A DNA stretch of 64,000 nucleotides from DATKDP01 sp035546335 (GCA_035546335.1 DATKDP010000005.1:1-64000), one strand, 5' to 3'; numbered from the stretch's first letter, positions 50,944-60,401 are shown. Program-made: numbers and translations. Notes: generated by a model not told the origin, from the letters alone.

Positions 50944-53103
50944 TCACCGGGCGCGAAGCGCCCGCTGCTCCCAGCTCCTGGCGAGCTGCGGCCGCCCCAG
51001 ACTCCGGTAGGCTTCGACGACCATCGAATAGCTCGAAGGTGCCGGATTGCGCCGGATCATCGAGGCCATCAGCCGTTCCGCTTCGTCTGTTTCGTTCCGA
51101 AGAACATGGAGTGCAGCGAGCCTGATGTACGCTTCCCTGTTGCCTGGAAAGTCGCGAACCTCAGCTTCGAATGCGGTCCGCGCTTCCTCCAGCCGGCCGA
51201 GTCTGGCAAGCGCATCAGCGCGAACCAGCGAGAGCATCGCCAGCGGCGGTCCCTTGGCAGCGTCGATCTCCCGCGCGACACCCTCGACGATCTCGAGCGC
51301 TTCCTGGAATCGCCGTTGCGCCGTCCGAATCTGCGCCACGATCACCATGCCCTCCTGCCTGGTTCTCGCTTCCCTGAGGGCGGGCTGAAGCTCACGCTCC
51401 GCCGCTTCGTGATCCTGCCTCGAGAGGTACGCCCGCGCCCGCACCAGTCGAGCCTCCGCCGGATGGCTTTTCGCGGCGAGATCGGCGTGCTCGATCGCTT
51501 CGTCGTAGCGCCCGACCTGGAGCAGCAACCTGGCGATCGACAACGCGGTCCCCGGCGCGAGCATCGGCGCCGACTCGATCGTTTTCCGGTACGCCGCGAG
51601 CGCTTCGTCGGTTCTCCCTCTCTGCTCGTGGGCTTTGGCGATCAGAGTCCAGGCGTCGGCGAAGGTGGGATTCCGCTCGACGATCTCCTCGAGGATCGGG
51701 ACCGCCGCATCGACCTCGTCGCTCCGCAGGAGCGCCGATGCGTGGCGGAAACGTTCGAGGTCACCGATCCGCTCCTTCGGGTCGGGAAGATCGGCATCCG
51801 CGAGCGCTGACCTCGTGCCGCCGAGATACCCGAGGGCCGCCAGCTTCGCGGCATCCTCGGCAGAGACCATGCCCGGATCGGTCAGCGCGCGATCGAACGC
51901 CGCCATCTCCTTCCGCATCGCGGCATAGACACGTCGCTCAGCGGCGAGTACGTCCTGTTTTTCCCCCGGATCGGCAACGATGTCGAAGAGCTCCGGCCGC
52001 GGAGCTTCGATGTAGTGATGTCGCTCGTCGACGAGCGAGGCGAGGTCGCTCCAGCCGAGATGTATGCGAGGGTACATCGTCTCGGAAAAGATCCGCCGCT
52101 CTTCGCCCTTCCCCGCGGCGATCTTGAGAAGGGAGGTGCCACGAGGGGCCTCCGGCGTTTCCAGCGTGAAGAGCGAAGAGATCGTCGGAAAAACATCAAT
52201 CAGCCCCACGGGATCAGCGATCCGCCGTCCCGCCATTTCATTCGACGGCAGCTTCAGAAAGAGCGGAACGTGAATCGCTTCGCGATAGAGAAAGATGCCG
52301 TGCTCGCTCTCGCCATGATCGCCCAGGCCCTCGCCATGGTCCGACATGAAGACGATCGTCGATCGCTCGTAGAGAGAGCGAGCCCGCAGCGCATCGAGCA
52401 GCCGGCCGATCGCGGCGTCGGCGGTGGCGATCTCGCCGTTGTACGGAGAGTCAGCATAGGCCGCGCGGAAGGGTTCCGGCGGTTCGTAAGGGGAATGCGG
52501 TTCGAAGAGATGGATGAAGAGGAAGAACGGTTTTTCTCCATCACGCCGTGAAAGCCAGCCGATCGCTGCATCGACCGTGTCGAAGCCGCTGCGGTCGATG
52601 TCTCCGATCGCACCACCTTCGGCGCGCTCGACCGCGTCGTCGTAATGATCGAACGCGGCTCCGAGTCCCGTCGCCGCCCGCAGTACGTACGCCGAAACGA
52701 ATGCCGCCGTCTCGTAGCCCTTGTCGCGGAAGAGAGTCGGAAGCGAAGGGATCGTCGGATCGAAGCTGTACCCGAGATTGTTGCGAACGTTCACCTCGGC
52801 AGGGAGCTTCCCCGTGAACATCGAGACGTGTGAGGGAAGGGTCAGTGGAACCTGCGCATACGCATTCTCGAAGACGATGCTGTCGCCGGCTAGAGCGTCG
52901 AGCGCAGGGGTCCTGACTGCGGTCGCTCCGTAGGCCGGAAGGTGATCCGCGCGCAGAGTGTCGACCGAGATGATGATGATCGGTCCGCCGGCCGCCGAGC
53001 GGGCGGCAGACTCCGATCTGCGACAGCCCGGGAGAAGGAGGCAGAGGGCAGAAAGCAGAAGGCAGAAGGAGCCGCGGAGGGCGTTCAAGCGGCGGCCCAC
53101 CAT
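50944..53103 (-). CDS. Sulfatase-fold lipoprotein with C-terminal TPR repeats, copy 1
   Basis: 719 residues from the ATG at 53103; a longer reading to 53175 is encoded by a dispersed hairpin repeat and is unlikely. Lipobox LLLPGC. The alkaline-phosphatase-superfamily core has metal Asp in IISVDTLRADHLP, DHGEGLGDHGE and EPHSPYEPP. The formylglycine motif CxPSR is replaced by TLPSHVSMFTG, so Thr would be the nucleophile, as in LtaS-type and phosphoethanolamine transferases. From about residue 470, TPR-like helices (e.g. AWTLIAKAHEQRGRTDEALA). The substrate could be a phospho- or sulfo-group on a polymer. The signal peptide is encoded by a heptamer array. Confidence 0.85.
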   Translation of the reverse strand: MVGRRLNALRGSFCLLLSALCLLLPGCRRSESAARSAAGGPIIIISVDTLRADHLPAYGATAVRTPALDALAGDSIVFENAYAQVPLTLPSHVSMFTGKLPAEVNVRNNLGYSFDPTIPSLPTLFRDKGYETAAFVSAYVLRAATGLGAAFDHYDDAVERAEGGAIGDIDRSGFDTVDAAIGWLSRRDGEKPFFLFIHLFEPHSPYEPPEPFRAAYADSPYNGEIATADAAIGRLLDALRARSLYERSTIVFMSDHGEGLGDHGESEHGIFLYREAIHVPLFLKLPSNEMAGRRIADPVGLIDVFPTISSLFTLETPEAPRGTSLLKIAAGKGEERRIFSETMYPRIHLGWSDLASLVDERHHYIEAPRPELFDIVADPGEKQDVLAAERRVYAAMRKEMAAFDRALTDPGMVSAEDAAKLAALGYLGGTRSALADADLPDPKERIGDLERFRHASALLRSDEVDAAVPILEEIVERNPTFADAWTLIAKAHEQRGRTDEALAAYRKTIESAPMLAPGTALSIARLLLQVGRYDEAIEHADLAAKSHPAEARLVRARAYLSRQDHEAAERELQPALREARTRQEGMVIVAQIRTAQRRFQEALEIVEGVAREIDAAKGPPLAMLSLVRADALARLGRLEEARTAFEAEVRDFPGNREAYIRLAALHVLRNETDEAERLMASMIRRNPAPSSYSMVVEAYRSLGRPQLARSWEQRALRAR

Positions 53104-53440
53104 CCGTTGGTGGCGCGTCGCGCTCACCACCGGCCGAATTCCCTGCACCCCTTCGAAATGCCTTTCACTCTTCATGCTTCAGTTACACACATCTGCTATC
53201 TGTCGGTTCATCCTGGCACCCCTTCGGGGTGCAAATCTTCTTGTCGGACTCTTGATCCGGTGGTGGCGCTTCGCGCTCACCACCGGCTGGATTCCATGCA
53301 CCCCTTCGGGGTGCCCCGTCCACCCTTCACTTCGCCTCTCGCCTCTCGTCTCTCGCCCCTCGCCCCTCTGCTCTCTGCCATCTGCTCTCTGCCATCTGCC
53401 ATCTGCCATCTGCTCTCTGCCATCTGCCATCTGCCATCCC
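53033..53440. repeat. Heptanucleotide arrays and hairpin repeats around sulfatase-fold genes
   Basis: 53033-53075 is a short purine-rich heptamer array inside the coding strand of copy 1; 53320-53440 is a long pyrimidine-rich array (CTCGTCT, ATCTGCC) that abuts the stop of copy 2. Between them a hairpin module occurs twice: GGTGGCGC/GCGCTCACC-type near 53107-53132 and 53258-53285, each followed by CACCCCTTCG; the palindrome CACCCCTTCGGGGTG is at 53217-53231 and 53299-53313. Confidence 0.85.
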
Positions 53441-53441
53441 C

Positions 53442-55562
53442 TCACACTCCCAACCTCCGCCCCCCCTCCACATCCCCCATCACATCGAGCGCCTCCCGCG
53501 CGAGGCGGCGCATCGCCGCATCGGGATTCGCCTCCAGCGCTTTCGCCAGGAGGGATCGTGCTTCATCCCGGCGCCCCTGCGCCCCGACGACCAGTGCGAG
53601 ATTCACCCATGCTCTGCGGTTCGAGGGGAAATGCTCCGTCTCGGCGCGAAACGCACGTTCCGCGTCGGCAGCGCGGCGCAGCTGAAGAAGCGCTTCACCG
53701 CGCCGAAACTCGAGCTCGGCGATCGGCGAGAGCCGCTGCTGGCCGACCATGCTCCGGACGCGCTCGAGCAGCTCGAGCTCGGCCTGAAAGTTGCGGCGGG
53801 CATGATGAACCTGCGAGAGCAACATCAGCGGCTGCACGCGAAGAGGAGATGCTTCCGCCGCTTTTTTCGCGGCGTTCTCCGCTGCCGCCAGATCCTTCTC
53901 CGCGAGTGCGATGCTCGCCAGCGTCTCGTAGGCGAACGAAGGGACGTGCGGGGCGGCGAGCTCCGCGTAGGTTCTCGCCTCGCGAAAGTTTTTCAGCTCG
54001 AGCTGGAGACTCGCCAGAGCGAGCGCCGTCTGCGGATTTCCCGGAGACTCCTCCATCTGTTTTTCCAGCGCGCGAACGGCTCCCGCGGCGTCACCCCTCT
54101 TGCGATGGGCGGAGCTGATCAGGCCCCACCCCTGAAGAAACCGCGGATTGTCGGCGACGATGCGGTTGCCGATGGCCAGGGCGGTATCGTAATCGCCTTT
54201 CTGCAATGCGGCGGCGCCACGCCCGAACTGTGTGAGAAGAGCGATATGCTGCTTCGGGTCGGGCAACGGTCCGGAGGCTTTCGTCGTGACGCCGAGATAG
54301 CCGAGCGATTCGAGCTTCCGGATATCCTCCGGACTCATGGCCACGGGCTCCTCGAACGAGCTGGCGGCGAGAATGGTTGCGATCTTCGCACGCAGGGTCG
54401 CCACGATCCTGCGATGCTCGCCTGCCACGTTCCGTGTTTCCGCGGGATCGTCGACGTAATCGTACAGCTCGACCGTCGGCGCTTCGATCAGATGGAAGCG
54501 TTCTCCCACCTGCGAGATCAGCTCGCTCCAGCCGTAGTGGAGCCGCGGGTAATACGATTCGCTGTAGACGGTACGGTCCGCTGGCGCGGTTGCCGCGAAG
54601 AGATCGACGCCGTCGAGCTCGCGTTGCGCCGCGATTCCAACGCGCCCGAGAATCGTCGGGACGAGATCCGTGAGGGATGCGACCGAGGCGATCTCCTCCC
54701 CCGCCCGTTCATTCTCCGGAAGCTTGACGAGAAGCGGAACCTGAATCGACTCACGATAGAGAAAGACGCCGTGCTCGAGCTCTCCGTGATCGCCGAGACC
54801 CTCGCCATGGTCGGAAAGGATGACGATCATCGCGCGATCGTAGAGGCCCTTCGCTCGAAGAGTCTCGAGAAATGCGCCGACGATCTCGTCGGCGCGCGCG
54901 ATCTCACCGTCGTACGGATCGGCGAGACGCGAAGCCCAGGGCTCTGGTGGCGAGTACGGAAGGTGGGGCTCGTAGAGATGGAGGAATCCGAAAACCTTCT
55001 CCGACCGCGCCGACTCGAGCCAGCTCGTCAGCGCGAGGCGCGTCGCATCACCGTCGCGCTGCCACGACGACATGGTCTCGGCGGGATTGATGGTCATCGC
55101 GTCGTCGTAGAAATCGAAGCCTTTGGCGATTCCCGTGTCGCGTCGAAGAACGAAGCTGGAGACCGCCGCTCCCGTCTCGTATCCGTGAGCCCTCAGAAGG
55201 TGGGCGAGCATCGCCTCGTCCGGATCGACTCGGTATCCGATGTTGTCGCGAACACCGTGCTCATGAGGAAGCGATCCGGTGAAGAGCGAGGCGTGGGCAG
55301 GCAGCGTCAGCGGTACGTTGCTGAACGCTTTGCGGAAGAGGACCGCGTCGCGGCGGAAGCGGTCGAGGTTCGGAGTGTGGCCTTCCGCATGCCCGTAGAG
55401 CGGCAGCCGGTCGGACCGAAGCGTGTCGATGGAGATGATGAAGAGGGGAGTGTCGCGCGGTGGCTGCTCGCGCTCGCGAGAACGGCAGGCGAAGGCGAAA
55501 ACGACCGCAGCGATCGGCAGGAGAGTGAACGAGGCGTTCTTCAGGAGAGTGGCTCTGCGCAT
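53442..55562 (-). CDS. Sulfatase-fold lipoprotein with C-terminal TPR repeats, copy 2
   Basis: 706 residues from the ATG at 55562 (a GTG at 55565 is adjacent). Lipobox FAFAC. The core repeats the copy 1 pattern: FIISIDTLRSDRLP, TLPAHASLFTGSLP at the nucleophile position (Thr instead of the formylglycine Cys or Ser), HLYEPHLPYSPPEP and SDHGEGLGDHGELEHG. TPR helices start near residue 460 (GRGAAALQKGDYDTALAIGN, AWVNLALVVGAQGRRDEARS). Copies 1 and 2 are clear paralogues over the whole length. Both are minus strand between the two receptors. Cell location: periplasmic, lipid-anchored. Confidence 0.87.
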   Translation of the reverse strand: MRRATLLKNASFTLLPIAAVVFAFACRSREREQPPRDTPLFIISIDTLRSDRLPLYGHAEGHTPNLDRFRRDAVLFRKAFSNVPLTLPAHASLFTGSLPHEHGVRDNIGYRVDPDEAMLAHLLRAHGYETGAAVSSFVLRRDTGIAKGFDFYDDAMTINPAETMSSWQRDGDATRLALTSWLESARSEKVFGFLHLYEPHLPYSPPEPWASRLADPYDGEIARADEIVGAFLETLRAKGLYDRAMIVILSDHGEGLGDHGELEHGVFLYRESIQVPLLVKLPENERAGEEIASVASLTDLVPTILGRVGIAAQRELDGVDLFAATAPADRTVYSESYYPRLHYGWSELISQVGERFHLIEAPTVELYDYVDDPAETRNVAGEHRRIVATLRAKIATILAASSFEEPVAMSPEDIRKLESLGYLGVTTKASGPLPDPKQHIALLTQFGRGAAALQKGDYDTALAIGNRIVADNPRFLQGWGLISSAHRKRGDAAGAVRALEKQMEESPGNPQTALALASLQLELKNFREARTYAELAAPHVPSFAYETLASIALAEKDLAAAENAAKKAAEASPLRVQPLMLLSQVHHARRNFQAELELLERVRSMVGQQRLSPIAELEFRRGEALLQLRRAADAERAFRAETEHFPSNRRAWVNLALVVGAQGRRDEARSLLAKALEANPDAAMRRLAREALDVMGDVEGGRRLGV

Positions 55563-55666
55563 CACGCGAACTGGAAACCGCTGCGTGCCGGATTTTAGTT
55601 CGGATCGTCATCCTGGCGCCGCGTCACGGCGTCAGGCGCCGGCGGGGAAAAGAGTCAGGACAACCC

Positions 55667-55783
55667 CCGTCATCCTGAGCGAGGTGGGCGGGTGGGTGTG
55701 AGCGAAGGATCTGCGATCGGCAACTGTCTAAGAACGCAGATTCTTCGCTCACACCCGCCCCTGCCTCCTCGCTCAGAATGACG
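55667..55783. repeat. MITE-like element, inverted copy
   Basis: Reverse orientation of the 11241 and 24125 copies: CCGTCATCCTGAGCGAGG ... GGATCTGCGATCGGCAACTG ... CTCAGAATGACG. One terminal repeat has drifted (TCAGAATGACG). It lies in the gap between receptor 2 and sulfatase-fold copy 2. Confidence 0.88.
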
Positions 55784-55817
55784 AGCTCGGCGAACGTGCC
55801 CCGATGAGTGGAGGGAC

Positions 55818-55850
55818 AAACAAAAGGCCCCGGCGTACTGCCGGGGCCCT
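55818..55850 (-). terminator. Rho-independent terminator of receptor gene 2
   Basis: On the minus strand GGCCCCGGC-AGTAC-GCCGGGGCC followed by TTTTGTTTG. It is 26 bp past the receptor stop and matches the terminator at 47517 with one base change in the loop. Confidence 0.9.
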
Positions 55851-55875
55851 TGCTGCATCGAGTGAAAAACGAGGC

Positions 55876-58794
55876 TCAGAACCGGATGCCCGCGGTGAAG
55901 CGCCAGGTGCGGGGCAGCTGGTAATGAGCGGCCGTGGTGGCCTGACCGAAGTTCGCCACCTTTGTCCAATGAACTCCTTCGACAGGAGTCGTTGTGAAGG
56001 GGTTGAACGCGGCGAGACGGCGGACGGTGCTGACGCCGTTCACCTGGGCCGTTTCGTTGAACACGTTCAGCATGTCCCCACGGAGGAAGACATTGACCGG
56101 ACCGAGTCCGACGTTCCAGGTGAGGGCTACGTCGGTTGCCGTTGCATCCTCCCAGCGGAAGGCGCCGCGATCACTGAAGAAGTAGGTCACCGTGTTGGGC
56201 GGCGTACGGTACCCGGGGTTCGTCACGAACGCACCCACCGGCACGGTCGTCACAGCCGAGTACGGTGAGCCGGAGTCGAAGCGCTCGAGAAGGCCGAAAT
56301 TCAGGCTGCCGAGCCGGCCGATCGGGAGGTCAAACGAGGCCCAGAGACGAGCCTTGTGAGTCTGGTCCGTCAGAAGGAATCCGACGGGGTTGTGCTGCGC
56401 GAACGCCTTGTACTCGGCGTACGAATGAATCGCGCTGCCGATCGGGCCGTTTCCGAGGGTCTCTCCATCGATCGATCCCTTCGTCTCCGACCAGGTGTAG
56501 TTGCCGCCGAAGTGGAGGCGCGAGGTCGCGCGGTAGCTCCCCTGGAGCTGGACTCCCTGATAGCTCCGCTTCTCGTCATTCGTGTTGGAAGTCGTCACGA
56601 CGTCGAGCGTCCCGACGAAAGGATCGGTTGCGTGATCGCCCGGGGTGGTGAAGACACCGTAGAAGTCGTTCCACTCGCGATCGATGTAATCGAGGCGGAA
56701 GAAGCCGGCCTGTCCGATCTGCGTTCCGAATCCGACGGTGAACTCGTCGACGTTCGGCGACTTCAGATCGCCGGGGAAGCGCTGGTTGAAGCCGGGGACG
56801 CCGGCGCCGATGAGAAGGTCGAGGTTGTCGCGTCCGCAACGGCCGGCCGCGTCGCACTCGTTGAGGAACCAGCGGAAGACCGCCTCGAGAACGCCGAAGG
56901 AGTTCAGGCCGCTGTCGGGGCCGCCGATCTGCGGTCCTCGGTACTCATAGATGAAGTAGGCGGGATTGCCGCCCCCACCACCTCCGCCAACGGTCTCCTG
57001 GATTCGAGAGACGTAGCGGCTGTAGCTCGCGTTCAGGCGGAGGCGTCCATCGCCCCGAACGTCGTAGATCGCGCCGAGACGCGGGCTCCAGTTCTTGTCT
57101 TTGGAGATGGGGTTGCCACCGCTGTCGACGCCGTCGTTCTTGTCGTAGCGAACGCCGAGGTTGAAGCTGAAGTTCTGGTTGAGATCCCACTTGTCATTGA
57201 CGAAGAACGAGTCGGTGACGAAGTCGGAGCCCTGCGAGAGGATCAGAATCGGAGTCCAGAGGATCCAGTCGCCCTCGGCGACTACCGGCCGGAGCTCGCC
57301 GTTCGGTGTCCGTGTCGGAGCGATTCCGGAAAAGATGTACATGTCGAGGTTCGAGCCCGACTGGTAGTTGTTCGCGAAGCGCGACTCCATGAAGTTCTCG
57401 TAGCCGGCGACGATGTTGTGCGATCCGGCTCCGGTTGTGGCGAGATAGTAGGTTCCCTTGAGCTGGTAGTACTCGTTCTCGCGGACCTCGTCGTCGCAGA
57501 CGCCGCAGAAGATCGGGGCGCCCCACGCGCCGCCGTAGCTGATGTCATAAGCCCAGCTTCCGAGGGCGAGATCGCGCGGATCGTTGTGGTTCGTCGTCAC
57601 GTGATCGCCGCCGCTCTGCTGGAACACCAGATCGCGCGTCGAGTAGCCTGCCTCGACGAGGAAGTTGCTGGTGATGATGCCGCTGTAGCGTGCGGTGATC
57701 ATCTCGCGGGGGATCTGGCGACCATTGATGTCCATCGTCGACAAATCCCAGCAGCCGAACGCGCAGTGCGGCGTCTGGTCGATCTCGTAGCTCAAGTAGC
57801 TGCCGACGAGGTTGTGCTTCGGGTTGATCTGCCCGGTTAGCTTGACCTCGTACCGCTCGTCGGTCTCGACCGTCGTCGGGCGCGGGATCGTGCTGTTTGT
57901 GAAGAACCCGGGGATATCGCGCTCGAACAAACGTCCCGCCCCGAAGAACCAGAGGCGGTCGCGGACGATGCGCCCGCCGAGCGTCGCTTCGTACGTCTCG
58001 TTCAGATTGCTCGCCTGCTGCGGCTCACCGGCCGGGGTGGTCTCGTCCCATGAGGGGTTGGTGAAGCTGTCGCGGAAGCTGCCGGAGAACTCGTTGCCGC
58101 CCGACTTGGTGATCGCCGAGACGACGCCTCCGGTGAAACGGCCGTACTCCGACGAGATCGAGCCGCTGAGAATCGACGTCTCCTGGATCGCATCCTCGAT
58201 GAAGAGGTTGTCGGTCTGCCCGCGGACGTTCTCGTTGGTCACTGCTCCATTGACCAGGTAGAGCGAGTCATGGGCAAAGGCGCCCGAGATCGTGATCTGG
58301 CCGCCAGGGCCCGTGGTGGTCGTTCCCGGTGCGAGGGTGACGATGTTCTGAATCGCCCGTCCGATCGGCAGGTTGTTGATCTCCTCGATCGTGAAGTTCG
58401 ACTGAATCTCCGTCGTCTCGAGGACCGCCGGCGCCGACGCCGTGACGGTGATCGCCTCGGCTACCGCCGACAACTGCAGATTGGCATTCACGCGCTCGGT
58501 GCGTGCGAGGCCGATGCGCACCGTCCGTGTGATGGGGGCCATGCCCTCCATCTCGAAGAGCACCGAGTACTGGCCCGGTGGAAGCGCAGGGAAGTTGTAG
58601 TTGCCGTTGACGTCCGTCACGGTCGTACGGACTCCCTGCATCGCTGGCGAGCTGATCGTCACCGTCGCTCCCGGAAGCTGGTCGCCCCCGGTCGTGACGG
58701 TCCCGGTCAACGAGCTCGTCGTTCCCTGCCCGAACGCCGAGAGGGCGACGAGCAGGATTGCTCCGAGGAAAAAAATTCGCCTCAAAAGTGTCAT
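55876..58794 (-). CDS. Oar-like TonB-dependent outer-membrane receptor, copy 2
   Basis: 972 residues from the ATG at 58794 (GGAGGAATGC ahead). It has the same domains as copy 1: signal peptide, carboxypeptidase-regulatory domain (GTVTTGGDQLPGATVTISSP), plug (VLETTEIQSNFTIEEINNLP) and barrel ending TWRFTAGIRF. Differences from copy 1 are scattered, without indels that alter the total length, so the duplication looks fairly recent with selection for both copies. The order receptor, sulfatase, sulfatase, receptor along the strand is not a simple tandem repeat. Substrate unknown. Confidence 0.9.
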   Translation of the reverse strand: MTLLRRIFFLGAILLVALSAFGQGTTSSLTGTVTTGGDQLPGATVTISSPAMQGVRTTVTDVNGNYNFPALPPGQYSVLFEMEGMAPITRTVRIGLARTERVNANLQLSAVAEAITVTASAPAVLETTEIQSNFTIEEINNLPIGRAIQNIVTLAPGTTTTGPGGQITISGAFAHDSLYLVNGAVTNENVRGQTDNLFIEDAIQETSILSGSISSEYGRFTGGVVSAITKSGGNEFSGSFRDSFTNPSWDETTPAGEPQQASNLNETYEATLGGRIVRDRLWFFGAGRLFERDIPGFFTNSTIPRPTTVETDERYEVKLTGQINPKHNLVGSYLSYEIDQTPHCAFGCWDLSTMDINGRQIPREMITARYSGIITSNFLVEAGYSTRDLVFQQSGGDHVTTNHNDPRDLALGSWAYDISYGGAWGAPIFCGVCDDEVRENEYYQLKGTYYLATTGAGSHNIVAGYENFMESRFANNYQSGSNLDMYIFSGIAPTRTPNGELRPVVAEGDWILWTPILILSQGSDFVTDSFFVNDKWDLNQNFSFNLGVRYDKNDGVDSGGNPISKDKNWSPRLGAIYDVRGDGRLRLNASYSRYVSRIQETVGGGGGGGNPAYFIYEYRGPQIGGPDSGLNSFGVLEAVFRWFLNECDAAGRCGRDNLDLLIGAGVPGFNQRFPGDLKSPNVDEFTVGFGTQIGQAGFFRLDYIDREWNDFYGVFTTPGDHATDPFVGTLDVVTTSNTNDEKRSYQGVQLQGSYRATSRLHFGGNYTWSETKGSIDGETLGNGPIGSAIHSYAEYKAFAQHNPVGFLLTDQTHKARLWASFDLPIGRLGSLNFGLLERFDSGSPYSAVTTVPVGAFVTNPGYRTPPNTVTYFFSDRGAFRWEDATATDVALTWNVGLGPVNVFLRGDMLNVFNETAQVNGVSTVRRLAAFNPFTTTPVEGVHWTKVANFGQATTAAHYQLPRTWRFTAGIRF

Positions 58795-59082
58795 GCATTC
58801 CTCCATTATTTGTTGAAACGTTTCTACCGTTCGGCTACGACCGCACTGAGAGAGCATCGGAAATGCCATCGGAGCGATCGCGCTGAAACTACTGATTACA
58901 CGCTAGTTAACATAAAAAAGGCATGCGTGGAAAGGCTCCGCAATTCACTCAATTGTAGGCTGACGACAGATCCCCGAATCTCACCAAAGGTTATACAAGG
59001 CCTTATACAACGTTTTCGCGTCTGTTTCCACCGGGAATTTCGAGGCTCCTGGCAATTCTGATTAATTCTGATGGGAGAGCAA

Positions 59083-59310
59083 GTGGCCGAAGATCCCGAC
59101 CTTCGGCCCCGGTGACGGACAACGCGGTGAACCATGGGCACGATCGCGCACGTGGCCGAAGATTCCGATCTTCGGCCCCGGTGACGGACGACGCGGTGAC
59201 CCATGGGCACGATCGCGCACGTGGCCGAAGATTCCGATCTTCGGCCCCGGTGACGGGTGAACCATGGGCACGATCGCGCACGTGGCCGAAGATTCCGATC
59301 TTCGGCCCGG
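59083..59310. repeat. Tandem array of four CCGAAGAT hairpins
   Basis: Copies of GTGGCCGAAGATTCCGATCT start at 59083, 59152, 59221 and 59282 (spacing 69, 69 and 61). Each has the stem CCGAAGAT/ATCTTCGG around TCCG, followed by GGTGACGG and CATGGGCACGATCGCGCA. A single copy lies at 11030. The preceding 58795-59082 shows no gene; it is the upstream region of receptor 2. Confidence 0.9.
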
Positions 59311-59394
59311 TGACGGACGACGCGGATGACGGCGTTCCTGGATGATGAGCACACCATTCTCAGGGTGCGGTGGACACGGGCTTCCGCGCCCGCG

Positions 59395-60279
59395 CTACAG
59401 CAGGTGCCCGAGCGAGTCGTCGAGCTCGGCGTAGCGGAACGAATACCCCGCTTCGAGCGCCCGTCCGGGGACGACCCGCTGGCTGGCGAGCAGCAACGCG
59501 CCGGCCATCTCACCGAGGACGAGCCGGAGCGCGAAGGGGGGAACGGGAAGGATCGCCGGGCGGTGCAGCGCGGAGGCGAGCCGGCGCGTGAATTCGGCAT
59601 TCGTCACCGGCGCGGGGGCGGTGGCGTTGAAGACGCCTTCGACCGCCGGATCGCGCAGCGCCCAATCGATCAGTCCCACCACGTCGTCGCGATCGATCCA
59701 CGACATCCACTGGTCTCCCCTCCCGATGCGACCACCTGCGAACAGTTTGAAGGGGAGCATCATCCGAGGCAGGGCACCGCCATCCGTTCCGAGCACGATG
59801 CCGAAGCGAAGGATCACCACGCGAGCCAGGGGCTGCGCAGTGCGCGCTGCCGATTCCCAATCGCGCGTCAGCTTCGAGAGGAAATCGAATCCCGGTTGCG
59901 AGTCCTCGGTCAGCACCTCGTTTCCGCGAGATCCGTAGTAGCCGATGGCGGAGGCATTGATCAGCACGCGCCGTCTTCCGGGCTCCGTTCGGAACGCGCC
60001 GACGATCCATTCGGTGCTGCGCAGGCGGCTCTCCCGGAGCGCCTCTTTCCGATCCTCGCTCCATCGTCCCCTGGCGATGTTCTCCCCCGCGAGATTGATC
60101 ACGGCGTCGGCCGTCGCCACCTCCTCGCGAAACTGTGGCCCGTCCCAGCCGACACCGCGTCCGACCGTCACGCTCGCCGGGCGCCTGGAGATCACCACGA
60201 CCTCGTCGCCGCGCTCGAGCCGATGCCGGACAACAGCCGAGCCGATGAATCCACTGCCACCTGAAACGACGACTTTCAT
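59395..60279 (-). CDS. YfcH-type (TIGR01777) NAD-dependent epimerase-like protein
   Basis: 294 residues from the ATG at 60279. N-terminal dinucleotide motif VVVSGGSGFIGSAVVRH, then DAVINLAGENIARGRWSEDR, SAIGYYGSRGNEVLTEDS and SWIDRDDVVGLIDWAL, all typical of the YfcH family. C-terminal segment PVPPFALRLVLGEMAGALLL matches the DUF1731-type tail. Family members are associated with cell-division or envelope functions, but the reaction is not known. Monocistronic, downstream of the orphan terminator-like hairpin. Confidence 0.88.
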   Translation of the reverse strand: MKVVVSGGSGFIGSAVVRHRLERGDEVVVISRRPASVTVGRGVGWDGPQFREEVATADAVINLAGENIARGRWSEDRKEALRESRLRSTEWIVGAFRTEPGRRRVLINASAIGYYGSRGNEVLTEDSQPGFDFLSKLTRDWESAARTAQPLARVVILRFGIVLGTDGGALPRMMLPFKLFAGGRIGRGDQWMSWIDRDDVVGLIDWALRDPAVEGVFNATAPAPVTNAEFTRRLASALHRPAILPVPPFALRLVLGEMAGALLLASQRVVPGRALEAGYSFRYAELDDSLGHLL

Positions 60280-60376
60280 GAGGTCATCTCGATCGTACGC
60301 CGAAACCCTCGTCCCGCTCACACGTCTCATTCATTGAATGTCGAGGTAGACTCATCTCCTACCCTCCTGCACGAAG

Positions 60377-60401
60377 CCCCGCCCTCACCCGGCGGGGTTT
60401 T
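60377..60401 (+). terminator. Terminator-like hairpin without an upstream plus-strand gene
   Basis: CCCCGCC-CTCACCC-GGCGGGG-TTTT reads as a terminator on the plus strand only. No plus-strand gene precedes it; the flanking genes are minus strand. It may end a short transcript starting near 60300-60370 or block antisense transcription. Confidence 0.4.

Noticed and set aside
53631..55598. 655-residue open frame on the plus strand
   Set aside because: It lies opposite sulfatase-fold copy 2 and has shadow composition without motifs.
58896..59600. 234-residue minus-strand open frame
   Set aside because: It is the translation of the CCGAAGAT hairpin array and repeats itself with the array period; no start signal or domain.
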